Source: Fallopia convolvulus (Eukaryota; Streptophyta; Magnoliopsida; Caryophyllales; Polygonaceae). Taken from it: a stretch of DNA of 64,000 bases. Made by a program: the position numbers and the translations under genes. Positions 44,889 to 57,023 of the stretch are shown here, one piece after another (position 1 is the stretch's first letter; each line of letters begins with the position of its first letter). Where the stretch lies: assembly GCA_964016875.1 (NCBI GenBank), contig OZ024721.1:1927001-1991000 (forward strand). The letters are read 5' to 3'. A model generated the notes under the pieces. The model did not search any database. It saw nothing but the letters and a program-made list of their open reading frames with translations, and was not told the origin of the DNA.

Positions 44889-45804
44889 TGTTGGAACTAT
44901 CGTTGTTCCACGGTTTCTCTTACTTTTGATGATAATAAACTTAGTTGGTATAACTTACTTCTACATGTAAGTGTTTCAGGAAAACATGTGCATGGTCACG
45001 AGTGACGGAACATTGTGAGGAACGATGGAGGGAACGAGTGACAGATTTAGGAAGCGCGTCTCGAAAGGAACGCGGCTTTCTATTATGGCAAGTTACTAGA
45101 TCTTCTACGAGCAATCTTCTGCGAAGATACGACAACTGTAGGCGGTTGCTTGAGGAGATAAAAGGAAGGATAAGATCAAAGCTCACACGATCTTATTTAG
45201 CTAGAAAATCCGAGATCATTCGATTTTAGCAAGAATCGGCATGGTTAAAGATCCAAATCACAAACAATATTTTCTCCTATTAGTGTGGGATTTGTTAAGT
45301 GGAAAATCTGCGTAATTAGACAAGAATTACGTATGAGATCAGACTTGACATATCTTATAAATAGCTAGGTTATAGTTAGGGTTTAAGTGTGGTTGTTTAC
45401 ATAACATAGGGTTTAAGTGTGGTTGTTTACGACGAACTTGGAGAGAGAGCTTTTCAAGTGTACGAATGTGTGGCTTTCTCCGGTGAAAAATCCACAAGTA
45501 AGTCAGTAGTTTACTTTCTCTTAGGTTTACGTTTAAGGTTGTAGAAGTCTAGTTGGTTGAACTTTGGTTGGTGCCTTAGTTACCAGGGAACTTGACTTGT
45601 CTTGTAACCGTTGAAACTTAATAAAAGTATTCTATTGAAAATCCTCTGAGAAGGAGTCTCTAGGGTAGAGGTTTTTTCTTTCTACGACTTATTGGTCGGA
45701 CAGAAAGTTTTCCTTTATAAATTCTGTGTTCTAAGTTTTTATTTCCGATGTCCAGAAAACATTGCTAATTCTCTGACTTGTTACTAACGCGTCACGATCC
45801 AACA
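44889..45804 (+). mobile_element. Copia-type solo LTR, copy 1
   Basis: The segment starts TGTTGGA and ends TCCAACA, a perfect 7-bp inverted pair with TG...CA. It contains TCTTATAAATAGC (45352) as TATA and AATAAAAGT (45618) as a polyadenylation-like signal, fixing plus orientation. It is closely related to 52629-53492 but has a tandem duplication of AGGGTTTAAGTGTGGTTG at 45380-45430. No PBS or internal region follows and the flanks do not form a TSD. Non-coding. Confidence 0.82.
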
Positions 45805-46254
45805 TTGCCTTTTTCTTTTATTGTTGGATTTTTCACGTATTTTTTAGTTGAATTTGCAATGGCTCTAACTCCGAGGGTTTAAAACCCTAAAATCCTCAAT
45901 TTCGTGTTTTATTATTCTTGTTTGCATGTCTGTGGAAGTTTTATTTCAGTGAGAATTTATTTGGGGATTAAAGTGGGTGGGCCTTATAAAGAGATGTTAG
46001 GTTTGGTGGGTGGCCATGGCTATGTGATTTTGTGGATCACAACCTATTTGCGAAATTGACATAGTGAAGTTTCTCTATCAGTCCTACAGTTGTATATCTT
46101 AGTCAATAATTCTTCTATTGATTATTTCAACGCATAGCACACCTTACAGATCCCAACTTCTAAATGTTATTGTAAATTGTAATCTATCCACGTTTATTTA
46201 GACACAATGAATGCAACTTGGTCTTGGAAAAAACTGTGAAGGAAAATGACACTC
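45805..46254. other. Intergenic, no gene seen
   Basis: No recognisable gene or bounded element was found between the LTR and the Tourist-like terminus. Confidence 0.5.
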
Positions 46255-46257
46255 TTA

Positions 46258-46850
46258 AGACCCGTTTGATATCTGGATATTAGATATGGGTATGGACACA
46301 TACCTTATGTTTGGTATATTCAGGTATGGATATCAAATAGAAATCGAATGATATCGAGATATCAACTCCATCCCAAATTAATATACTTATATTTCGACCG
46401 ATATGAATGATTTATTTCTCTAATCCAATCTTCTTCTCTGCCATCTACTGGTTCGCTTTTCCTTTCAATCCGTACTCCCAAGTTGCTTCTCAATTTCTAT
46501 CTCCCATGCCTAGATTCTCCTATAAACTAATCAAATTCGAGATTTTGAATGGTCTCACCGTCGGAGTTTAATTTGTTTTTTGACCCCCGTTAACGATGCT
46601 TCTCATTCCCGACTTAACTTTTTGATTAAAACGAGAGTGGACAATCTATTATCCGTATGTAGAAATTTGTAATCGGGTAATCTTTACATTTGTAAAAAAA
46701 ATTATGGCATAATTTTAAGATTTTATATATCTTACCTATTTATATTTACCAAACAAGAGTTATGAGATATCGATGATATCCTTAACATACCGAACAAGAA
46801 TTTAGATCTCAAAATTCATACCCATATCAGATATTCGATATCAATACTGA
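46258..46850. mobile_element. Tourist-like (PIF/Harbinger) MITE candidate
   Basis: AGACCCGTTTGATATC follows TTA, the Harbinger target site. GATATCTGGATATTAG...ATATGGGTATG near the left end is repeated inverted near 46820-46850 (CATACCCATATCAGATATTC). The right terminus and its TTA are unclear. Confidence 0.4.
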
Positions 46851-47179
46851 TGCGAACCCGTCTCCGAAAGGATTCGAGTGCGCATCGGATCTTTGACTTG
46901 ATTCGTATTGGATCTCCAAATGCGATGCGAAAGCGACTCATGATTGAATGAGAGGTTCTTTGAGAGGATTTGAGATTGTTGTAGAGATTAGAGTTGATCA
47001 AATCAAGGAAGACTCGATCTAGAGGGAAAGAGATTGGAAGATTGACGCACCAAACGAGAATAGAAGGAGCAAGGCTTCAACTTGTAAACTCGTAATAATA
47101 TTAATGTGTAACCTAGCTATGGAGGTTGAGATCCCCTTATATAGGAGGCATCCAAACTAGGGTTAAAATAACATAAAAG

Positions 47180-47590
47180 TAAGGTTTTTCGTAGATTTAC
47201 TCATTCATAAATCCTTAGGGATGTGCAACATATCCGTCATTAGCGTTTGCTATATTTTGATATCGATATATATCTATTTTCGTCATCGTAACATCCTTCA
47301 TACATATACTTTAATATATATATATATGCTAATATCGATATCGATATCTTATATATTTGGTATTAATACCAAATGAGTCCTTACGACAAATAATGTTTCT
47401 CAATCCGAAAAAAAAAAACAAAAATTTGTTTCCTCCGATCACACAGGAACTTGTGAGCAATGCAATGAAACAAATAGGAACTGGCCAACCCAATACTGAG
47501 ACACGAAATAATTAAAAACTTTATTGTTTGGATTTTTCCATTTTTGTTCGTGGTGGTTCCATTTTGTGGGTTTTCTGCATGTGGCAAGCA
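47180..47590 (+). repeat. Duplicated segment with Tourist-like end, partner 56303-57404
   Basis: It shares with the partner GTAAGGTTTTT..GATTTACT.ATTCATAAA, TTTGCTATATTTTGATA, CTTATATATTTG-TATTAATACC, GAGTCCTTACG, AAATAATGTTTCTCAAT and ACACAGGAACTTGTGAGCAA through to TTTTCTGCATGTGG. The partner carries an extra MITE and about 110 bp more near 57190-57300. A Tourist-type right end (GAGTCC then TTA, 47371-47383) lies in both copies. Confidence 0.8.
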
Positions 47591-47729
47591 ATTTGTTTCC
47601 GTCGAACAATAATCTATGTAAAAGAAAGATTTTAATTATGAAATATACAAGCAAAAATATCACTCAATCATGCGACAAACAACCTAAATATTAGTGTAAA
47701 CATTTCTATCCTATACATGGAATTTGCTT

Positions 47730-48245
47730 AATTACATTCGGGGCATTTCAAGTTCATGGCGTGTATGTTCCTATTCCAAGTGTTCTGATTTCTTGGTACG
47801 GTCCTTTTCAATTAGGTCTGAATTTATCCTCTGAGGGATTTTTGGAACTTTACACGACCTTCCTACACAAGGTCTTCGACCTTACAAGCTCCTAGCCTTA
47901 TATGTCGGGCTACATCGCATTTGGTTGCCCCTCGTAAGCTGCTAGTCAAATCGATGCGGCCTCTTGCCGCTCCTATGCAAGGTCCAAATACGTTACTAGT
48001 GCTTTTTCATTACTACTTGGGTCAGACAAAGGGCCAACTTCCAAGAGAATCACATTCCTCAATTAACCTATGCATGCTAGTCCGATATACCCATAACACT
48101 GCATATTAACTTCTCAGTCCATTGCTCTTAACTTGCTCTAAGCTCTTGGTTCAGGTCCTCTTGTATATATGACTTCATTTATCGCTTTTGCTTGACCATT
48201 TGCCTGAGGATATCCGACTAGAAAATATATGATCTTGATTCCTCT
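47730..48245 (-). pseudogene. Ty3/gypsy integrase C-terminal relic
   Basis: In minus frames one reads GYPQANGQAKAINEVI (about 48210), then VLWVYRTS, then ALVTYLDL-ERQEAASIRLAAY, and finally NPSEDKFRPN and KGPYQEIRTLGIGTYT. These match in order the plant gypsy integrase sequences HPQANGQ..AIN, LWAYRTT, RLAAY and GKLGPNWEGPY. Many stops and frame changes make it an ancient relic. The rest of the element is not recognisable. Confidence 0.75.
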
Positions 48246-48918
48246 TTGCCTAATACATGTGCATCAAAACTAATCGTTTGTGCATCAAAACAATATAAAA
48301 TTGCATCTTATTTTATGTGTGCATCAAAACTAATTATATGTGCATTAAAAACTAGATACATATTGTATTCATACACATAAATAAGGTTAAAATTAAAAAT
48401 TAAAAAGTACAAAATCAATGAACAATGTACATACAAAATTCTATGCATAAACAATTAGTTTTGATGCATAATTGGTCGGTTTGGATGCACAAACTGCACG
48501 CATCCCTTAGAAACGGATTTTTTGGAAAAATACGTGAATAATACAAGAGAAATTCATCCGTATGTTTTTTTTATCTTTTTTAATGATAGTCTAATAAAAA
48601 ACGTTGACTTTTTGAAGGTGACGGTAAAAAATTTATTCGTATTTACTTTCTCTTATAATTATAATTAGGAGCTCGAAATTATAATCACAAATTAGTACAC
48701 TATAATTCAATTCATAAATCATAAATCAATTATACCTTCAAATTGATTGATGATTATTTTTATTGTTGATATTCTAAATTATTAAACCATGACTCCTCTA
48801 ATGTGTTTTTTTTTTGAAGGACGCATTTTACTACAAAAGATTTAATTTCACAACACTAAATAATAACGTTAGAAGGACGTACGTGCTATATTTACGTAGT
48901 GTACCACTGTGGCACTGT
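48246..48918. other. Intergenic with dispersed GTGCATCAAAACTAAT words
   Basis: TGTGCATCAAAACTAAT or its inverse occurs around 48249-48345 and 48450-48500. No element boundaries or gene were identified. The remainder is AT-rich. Confidence 0.5.
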
Positions 48919-48923
48919 ATTAC

Positions 48924-51368
48924 TGTAACATTCGGGTTAGTTTTTCTTTTTAGGTAAAAAAAAATTAATTAAAAAAATTTTTTTTAAAAAAAAATAATAA
49001 TAATAATAATAATAAATAAATAAATAAAACGAGTTTCTTATTTTACAAGAAAACGAGTTTTCTTGACCCGCAAGTAACCTCGAATACAAGACTTCATCCT
49101 TAGATTTGCTAGACTTATCAGTACGCTTATCTCTTATATTTATGGACAAGTTAAGTTAACTCCGCGTTGAATTATCGTAACCAAATTCCAATCTTTGATC
49201 CTGCTTTTAATAATATCTTTAACTAAATATATTTTTTTCTACTAAATATCTTAACTAGATTACAACTATATCTATCTTTAAACCAAACTACATATACAAA
49301 ACACGATTTTATTCTCGCGATATGTGAACTTTCCCCATCAAATTGATCTTCTTTCCAAACACGTCCCCGACGATCGAACATTAATCTTCCCAAGCCCACA
49401 TCATCGGCGTTGGATCTGGTGCTTCCGGGCTGCAGAACGCAAGTGAGAGTGCTTCCGGTCCTCGTCCTCGTTGCCACCGTCGTCCGTTCGACAGACGAGT
49501 TAATTATGATTCCTATCAACGTTGCCGAACCACCTTGTCAACAAGTCGTCCCGGTCGAATCTGAGGCGTGGGTAAGTGTCGATGTTCCTCTAATTGTCTC
49601 CCTCGACTTCTGGCTTGTTTTGGTTGGAAGCTAGGTCTGGTTTTCATTTGTCTGTCGGGTTTGGTCGGGCGCTAGTGTGGGTCGGAATCGGGCAGACCAG
49701 TGGAAGGTCGCCGACGGTAACCCGTTGGTGCTCGCTCGTGGCCGCTGGCGTGGACTGACCGGGGAGCGAGTCCGGCTCCGACTCCATCTTGCGGGTGAGC
49801 GTTGTCGTCGGGTTTGTATAAGCTTATAGGTGAAATTAGTAGTAACCGGTTGATCAAGTAGTAAACTTTCGGTTTATTGGGTTTAGATCAGGAAGTTGCT
49901 GTTGTGTACGCTTAGATAGTGTTGATTTAGTAGGGAATTGGGTCTCCATTGTTGGGTTGCTCTTGTTTACCGAGGGGTACAGTAGGCAGAGGAGGGAGTC
50001 GTAGTTGACTATCTTCACTTTGGTTTAAATTCAAATTTTATGTAATATTGTTTTGTTAATTAGTTTGATTAGGAGTAGTTGTACGGAAAGTGCATGCTAG
50101 TTAGTGTACTAGCACATGGGTAGTTATGAGTGATCAGGTTGTTTAATAAATTATGGGGGATAAGAGGGTTAAAATTAATCTTTTCTCTGGGATCTTGTCT
50201 AGTATTGGACTTCATTAGAAAATTTGGTTTTCGGTTTAGTATTCATACTCGTTAATTGTGATGTTTTAGGGAACCATTTTTGCTTGGATCGTTAAACCTT
50301 CCTTGTTGTGAGATGCTCTCCCTTTAAGGTAAGTCGTTTTTCGACTTGCTCGGTTCTTCTCTATCCTGTTAGATTGCGTACCGTTATTGTAGGGCGGGTT
50401 TTGGGAACTAGTCCCGGATACCTTTTAAATTGTTTTGAACTTCTTGATTGCTGTGTGCGTAAAATGGTTTTGAACGTATTTTATCGGAAGGATATTTATG
50501 GAACGTTTTCTCTGTGTTGGTACCGTTTCCGACACGGCCCATCGTAGCTGGCGTTGAGGAAGAGTTGGCTACGTTGACCCGTGTGACTGGGAAACCGTGC
50601 CCCTTCAAAACGAAAATTATTATCTGTGTGTTTTTGGCAAGTGCTCCAGTGGAGGCTTAGCCGGGGGTTTAGAAGGGAGATTGTGAAGTGGAGTGAGAGG
50701 GCCTGCCTCTGCACTCGGCGCGGTGATGAGCGCCTTGGAAGTCGGATTGTGGAAAAGGAGGAATTGCTTTGTTATGAGATTGTGATTGTGAATGCATATG
50801 TGGTTCTGTGTGACTGATTATAACTAATTTAGGTATTGGCCTTTAGAGTTATGGTTGCGATTGTGGATTTGTATGCTGACTTTATAAATGTTTTTAAACG
50901 TTCTGCAATTTCCGTATTCTCTCTAACTTGGTAGATTAGAAGCTGACCCTTCGGGGAATATTTTGTTTTAGTTATAGGTATGTCACAGGAAACCGTGTAT
51001 GAGCCTTGGCCGGATGGTGGAGTGGATCGTTGACGCACGTGTCATTAGTTTGGGTTTTTCGGGTGTACTTCGGGAGGATTTATTATTATTATTATTAGTT
51101 CTGTTGAATTATTTTAATTGTAATTTTTAGTGTTGTTTGAAATAGTTGGAGGAAAAATTCGGGAAGGGTTACTTGGGAAATTTTGTTTATGCATTCGGGC
51201 ATTAAAACATATTTTTATTCAATTTTATGAATTTGAAAGTTGGATATTTTACTTGTTTTCTCGTCGTGCCCGCGTTGCAAGATCCTAAAGTGTAGTTGTC
51301 AACCTATTTAATAGTACCTAGTAAGGTCTATTTCTTAGTAGCGCCCCGTCAGAAACCGGGGTGTTACA
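48924..51368 (+). mobile_element. 2.4-kb Ty3/gypsy solo LTR
   Basis: The ends TGTAACATTCGGG and CCGGGGTGTTACA form an inverted pair with TG...CA. A perfect 5-bp duplication ATTAC flanks it (48919-48923 and 51369-51373). It contains no gag-pol and no PBS follows, so it is a solo LTR. Its GC-richer body (49300-51300) generates several ORFs that resemble no known protein and should not be called as genes. Length and ends suggest a chromovirus (Tekay-like) LTR. Confidence 0.9.
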
Positions 51369-51748
51369 ATTACCTTTTCTACGTGAGAGAATAAAGACTC
51401 TTTTGACATCGAAAATTTAATAAATAAAGCTTAATATAAAGATTTTTAGACTACCTTTTTATTGTTAATTAATTTTTGGATTAAATTTTATTAAATTTGT
51501 GTGTTGTGCCTATCACACATATATACATGAATATATGTGTAAACCCTAACATTATATTAACTCACCGAACTTTTAACACTGCAAACATGACAATAACAAA
51601 AGTATATGAAAACGGATAAAATCTATCGAATATCATCTAATAACAAATCCATCAAATACGAAGATGTGGTAGGAGAACCGCCAAGATGACAAATAAAATC
51701 ATCTTCACAATTATGATCATTAGTGGTAATAGAGCACCCAAATCTATA

Positions 51749-52430
51749 TCTATACAACTATAAAAACTCTCCCTCTTAAGAACAATAAATATTCTACTTT
51801 TTAAATGCAAACTAATTATCCTACTAATATATTCTAATGGGTTTACATATACTCCTTATTAAAATAATAATTAAAAATACTCTAAATTACAAAAGGCCTC
51901 TAATAAATATTGAAAAATATTATTTAAGTTAATAACGCTTCTTTCTTGCTACTTAAATGTATAAACGGTCTTATATTTCTCAATCGATCAATATCAATAA
52001 AAATGAATAAAAATTATAATCTAACTAAACATGGAAAAATATAAGCAAGTTGGTTTTATGAAAATGTCAAAATTAAACATGCTCCACAAAACATCACAAC
52101 TGAAATACACGACCCTAAAAATACAAAGTAAAAAAAAAAATATCATTACATCAATTATAATCATACAACTATATACTTGTATCTATATGTTTAACCTTTC
52201 ATAAACAAATGTTTACGACTTATAATATATTTTTTCTGCACCAAATCAACCATTCAAAATTAAGGTTTAAATCCAATTTCCTTTCATTACCTTTTTCATC
52301 AAATCAAACATATATTTTTTATTTCTATTCTAATTCAAATAATATACACATTTATTTATGTCCGCTTATAAAATTAATAACCATAAACACGAAATTTAAT
52401 CCCGTCCATCGGACGGGATAAGCCATCTAG
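51749..52430 (+). mobile_element. Non-autonomous Helitron (plus)
   Basis: It begins TCTATACAACTATAAAAACT after an A. It ends with the hairpin CCCGTCC-ATC-GGACGGG, nine bases, then CTAG followed by T. The 5' border could instead be the TC at 51743. The body is AT-rich and non-coding. It is the opposite-strand counterpart in type of the element at 37691-38402. Confidence 0.82.
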
Positions 52431-52628
52431 TGATCACGAAAAACACAACCTAAACCTACAAGACAATCATCATTAAAATATGGCAATGTCTACATTAATT
52501 TTCACAATCATTAATGCTCATCAAATCGCTATGACTACTTAATAGCGCCTTTCGTTAATCATAATCAGTGGTAACTTAGATTCTCATTTTACATTTTATG
52601 ATATTAATCAGAGATTAATTAGAAGTAT

Positions 52629-53492
52629 CCATGGTTTCTCTTAGTTTTGATGATAACAAACTTAGTTGGTATAACTTGCTTCTACATGTAAGTGTTTCAG
52701 GAAAACAGGTACATAGTCACGAGTGATGGAACATTGTGAGGAATGATGGAGGGAACGAGTGACAGACTTAGGAAACGCGTCTCGAAAAGAACGCGGCTTT
52801 CTATTAATGGCAAGTTACCAGATCTTCTGCGAGCAATCTTCTGCGAAGATACGACAGCTGTAGGCGGTTGCTTGAGAAGATCAAAGGAAGGATAAGGTCA
52901 AAATTCACACAATCTTATCTAGGAAATCCGAGATCATTCGGTTTTGGCAAGAATCGGCATGGTTGAGAATCCAAATCACAAACAATACTTTCTCCTATTA
53001 GTGTGGGATTTGTTAAGTGGAAAATCTGCGTAATTAGGCAAGAATTATGTATGAGATTAGACTTGATATGTCTTATAAATAGCTAGGTTATAGCTAGGGT
53101 TTAGGTGTGGTTGTTTACGGCGAACTTGGAGAAAGAGCTTTTCAAGTGTACGAGTGTGTGGCTTTTTCCGGTGAAGAATCAACAAGTAAGTCAGTAGTTT
53201 ACTCTCTCTTAGGTTTATGTTTAGGGATGTACAAGTCTAGTTGGTTGAACTTTGGTTGGTGCCTTAGTTACCAGGGAACTTGACTTGCCTTGTAACCGTT
53301 GAAACTTAATAAAAGTATTCTATTGAAAATCCTCTGAGAAGGAGTCTCAGGGGTAGATGTTTTTTCTTTTTACGACTTGTTGGTCGGACAGAAAGTTTTC
53401 CTCTATAAATTATGTGTTCTAAGTATTTATTTCCGCTGCCCAAGGAACATTGCTAGTTCCCTAACTTGTTATTAACGCGTCACAATTCAACA
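52629..53492 (+). mobile_element. Copia-type solo LTR, copy 2
   Basis: It is closely related to 44889-45804 from CCATGGTTTCTC to the end CAATTCAACA, with the same TATA (TCTTATAAATAGC) and AATAAAAGT signals. AGTAT flanks it exactly (52624-52628 and 53493-53497), yet about 20 bp of the LTR start present in copy 1 are missing. No internal region is present. Confidence 0.78.
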
Positions 53493-53497
53493 AGTAT

Positions 53498-54735
53498 GTA
53501 ATGTACTTTACCAAATTCTTATCTATATGTGAAGGCAGTTAAGCTTTGTTTTACTTTAAAAAAATTGAGTTGTACTACATGCTAATTACATTTTAATTGA
53601 TTAGTTTAATTAAATTCAACGATATATAGTTTCCACTTTCCATGGCCATGCTCCTTTGGCATCGCTATTGATATATAATTTGTACTGATCTCGTACCATG
53701 TGCGGATAATAAAAGAGAATACTATAATTTTTAACAATTTTTCTATTCTATGCAAATTAAAATAGAATAAGGATCTGGATTTAATAACTAAAAACCTCAA
53801 CCCCCCAAAAAAAAGTATTACAGTACAAGTATGCATATCAATGATAATATAGGATGGATTCAAAACTTGGTCAGTGTGCATTGATCAATCACTGCTTAAC
53901 ACATTCGAAATATGAATTGAGTAAATCGCCAAAAGGGAAAGATAGAATGAAAATGAGACTATTTTTCCACTTGCCTAGAGATTAAAATGTTATCTTTGAG
54001 CTAATGATGATCACATAGATGATGCTATAAATAGAGATGGAGCATGGAAAGATGTGGAGGTTATAGATTATGATGAGTGAATATATATATATTTAAGGAA
54101 AGTGAAAAAGTGGTTATATTTCTAATTTGACCTAAATTAAAATTAATTACTATAATTTTTTTCAATAATTACCATGCAACACAAATTTTTACATGGATTT
54201 TGCTTTAAGTATTTTACTATAGTCGCAACTTTTTCATAAAGACAATTATGAAAAAAATAATAACAAAACTTTTTCGTTTTTTAGATGAATGATCAACCGA
54301 CATACAGAATATTCTTCTGTATTTGGTTCGGGAGATTAATGTAGTTTGCATGATTATATATAGTAGTAGTTGTCGATTTCCCTCTATTGTATCCACCAAA
54401 AAAAATTCCGAATGAGATATCCATAACACTGTCACAAATAAACATGAGAAAAATACTATAATAGTTCTATTTTTATCAATGAATTTTAAAAATATATTTA
54501 TTTTATTTCTTTTTCTAAAATTTTATTTTTATATTTAAAATACCAAATAATCCCATAAAAATAATTAATTAAATATATTTATCTAGATCAATGTTTCAAA
54601 CTTTCAATCTAAATTAATTCAAACTCCAACCATCGTTAACCGTTTGTCATCACCACCTCTTATCCTCGTTGACCTTTGGGCATCGCCTCTCACCGTCGAT
54701 CGGGAATTTAAGGTGTCATCGATCATGATCAGGTT
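53498..54735. other. Intergenic AT-rich DNA, no gene seen
   Basis: The ORFs here (for example 53606-53881 minus) are AT-biased and match nothing I recognise. No bounded repeat was found. Confidence 0.5.
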
Positions 54736-55674
54736 TTTATCCAAGGTACTATAGGTCACATAAAAATCAGTTACGTAAATTGTGTAAACAAAATTAGTGA
54801 AAATTGGTTACATGAAAATCGGTTGCATAGAAATCGACTACATGAAAATCGGTTATATGAAAATCGGTTACATAAAAATATATATTACATGAAAAGGGGT
54901 TACATTAAAATCAGTTAGGATATTGATCAATTAGGGCTACATGAAAATCGATTACATAAAGATATATTACATGAAAATCGTTTACCATCAATTTCTGCTC
55001 CTGCACCTTCTTAGTCGGCTAGCATTCTGAACCATAGACCCGCAATGTTGTATGGTTCAGAATGTTGGCCGACTAAGAAGGTGCAGGAGCATAAATTGAT
55101 GGTAGCGGAGATGCGTATGTTGAGATGGATGTGCGGGCATTCGAGACTGGACAGGATCAGAAACGAGGTGATTAGAAACAAGGTCGGAGTGGCTAGTATA
55201 GGAGAGAAGTTGAGGGAATCGAGGTTGCGAACTTGCAATGGTTCGACCACATACAGAGTAGACCTCCAGAGGCTCCGGTACGTAGATGTGAGGGGATGGT
55301 TTTCACCGATGTGCAGAGGGGCAGAGGTAGACCGAAGAAGAGTTGGAAGGAAGTTATAAAACAGGATCTCGCCGTGCTAGATATTTCAGTGGACCTGACT
55401 GACTGTAGGGACCTTTGGAGGGAGAAGATCACGGTGAAAGAGCGGTAGCGGGGCAGGCCGGCGAGGAAAGACCCTCCTCTTACGTCTTTGCGTTTCTATA
55501 TCCCCCCTCTCTCTCTCTCTCTCTCTCTCTCCCTCCCTCCCTCTCCCCCGTTGTAGTTTTTACGTGTGTTTTGGTTTTAGGCCGTATTTTACACACCCTC
55601 TCGATTTTTAGGTCGAGGGAAGGATGGGTACATCCTGGCCTCCCAGACTCTGCCTGAGGAAGGTCCACACTGGG

Positions 55675-55708
<34 letters not shown>

Positions 55709-55905
55709 GATTTCAATTAGGGCAACATAAAAATCGATTACATGAAAATGTATTACATGAAAATCGATTACATTAAAATCGGTTAGGATTTCAATTAGGG
55801 ATACATAAAAATCGGTTACATGAAAATAAGTTACATAAAAATCGATTACATAAAAAAAAAAAATTACATAAAAATCGGTTAGGATTTCAAAGACTTACAT
55901 AAAAA
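54736..55905 (+). repeat. ATGAAAATCGGTTAC minisatellite, split by a LINE
   Basis: A 15-16 bp unit of the form ACATGAAAATCGGTT is repeated with variation at 54755-54983 and again at 55725-55900. The RTE LINE at 54984-55708 interrupts it. Confidence 0.75.
54984..55708 (+). mobile_element. 5'-truncated RTE-type LINE with fold-back 5' end
   Basis: Plus-strand reading gives RPAMLYGSECWPTKK, AEMRMLRWMCGHSRLDRIRN, KVGVASIGEKLRESRLR and, after an ~8-nt insertion, WFDHIQSRPPEAPVRR and GRGRPKKSWKEVIKQDL, the conserved C-terminus of plant RTE polymerases. A GC-rich 3' UTR with a CT run follows and the copy ends in (TTG)n, typical of RTE tails. The first 53 bp (54984-55036) are an inverted copy of 55051-55103 (three mismatches), separated by 14 bp. 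Coding is broken by the frameshift and truncation. Confidence 0.9.
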
Positions 55906-56302
55906 TAAGTTTATAATAAATCCTTTTATTAATATATGCTCTAGGAGTAGTAGGTAGTTAAACTTTTAGTTAAGGCTTTGTTTCGGTAGATTTAAAAAAA
56001 AAACTTTTATTTGAATTTATAATAAATCCTTTTATTAAAAAATATTAAAATTAAAATAGAAAAAAACTAAATTAATTATGTCGGTAAAATCCGAGTTGTA
56101 TGGCATTGGCAGTGGCGCACGCGGTGCGCTTGGATTTTTCCACCCAGTCGGCTGTTTAAATATTCTTCCCTTTTTTGAAAAATAATTAATCTTACAAAAT
56201 ATTAAAACATTATATAGAATTAACTCTAGGAGAATATTTTTAAATAAGAATTGTTGTCTTATCTCTTAAGAGCATATGATTAAAAAAATTATAAATAATT
56301 TA
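55906..56302. other. Intergenic AT-rich DNA, no gene seen
   Basis: No protein similarity, RNA gene or bounded repeat was found. Confidence 0.5.
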
Positions 56303-56478
56303 CTAATTAATAAAATAAGGTTTTTAGTTGATTTACTTATTCATAAAACCTTATTTGCTTACGTTTTGTTCAATATCACTATAAATTAGGACCCATTTGA
56401 TGTCTATATCTATATCAAGATATCATGTATATGCATCATAACCATTATTAGTGTTTGCTATATTTTGATAAATAATAA

Positions 56479-57023
56479 TACGATTTTTCTAACCTATGTC
56501 TCAAGGGTAAGGGCATAGGTTAAGAAGCTTAAAATGAAAATTACTTGTTGAATTTTATTATTTAGATTTATTTACATACATTTTATAGGGTTCATTGGTT
56601 TTCTTATGGGATTTTAGTTTCTAAAATTAATATACTTAACATATGCCCTTAGTCGGTCTTGTTTCGGTGGAGTTTCTTAAAAACTCTATAGGTAGAGTTC
56701 TAAGCTATACTGTAAATTAGTGAACCCTAGGAAAAAAAAATTAAAAAGAAAAAAATCATTACCAGATGTGGAGAAAGAACACACTAAATCATTAACAAAT
56801 GTGCACATAGCTCAACGGTTGAGCCTCTTGCCAATGTGCAAGAGGTCTCGGGTTCGAGCATCAAGGGCGGCGGTTTGCCCTTCTTTCTTAGAATTGGTTA
56901 GTAAACCAGTTCTCACCCGTTTACGGGTGCTCTAGGCTAGTCCAAGTAGTACTTGGGCTACCCTAAATCTTACCAAATTAAAAAAAAAATCCCACCCTTA
57001 GGACATAGGTTAGAAAAAACGAT
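56479..57023. mobile_element. MITE of the AACCTATGTC family, hosting a SINE
   Basis: TTTTTCTAACCTATGTCTCA on the left and CCTTAGGACATAGGTTAGAA on the right are inverted ends. Related copies are at 40340 and 43275. The paralogous segment at 47180-47590 lacks it, which confirms an insertion. Class not assigned. Confidence 0.62.
56801..56989 (+). mobile_element. tRNA-derived SINE
   Basis: TAGCTCAACGGTTGAG (56808-56823) fits an RNA polymerase III A box and GGTTCGAGCAT (56851-56861) a B box, with 27 bp between them. A ~120-bp non-tRNA body and a 3' A-run (56979-56989) follow. It would be transcribed by Pol III and mobilised by LINE enzymes. No clear TSD was found. Confidence 0.78.

Noticed and set aside
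46258..47380. A single 1.1-kb Tourist element spanning both TTA-flanked ends
   Set aside because: The right part (from 47180) is shared, with its left flank, by 56303-57404, so the left end at 46258 probably belongs to a different element.
49223..50817. Series of GC-richer ORFs that look like a gene region
   Set aside because: They lie wholly inside a solo LTR with a perfect ATTAC duplication and resemble no protein family.
55480..55716. Minus-strand ORF with a polyglutamine tract
   Set aside because: It is the reverse reading of the (TTG)n tail and CT-rich 3' UTR of the RTE LINE.
56801..56870. Possible tRNA gene (A and B boxes)
   Set aside because: No acceptor stem or cloverleaf can be formed, and a non-tRNA body with an A-tail follows, so it is a SINE.
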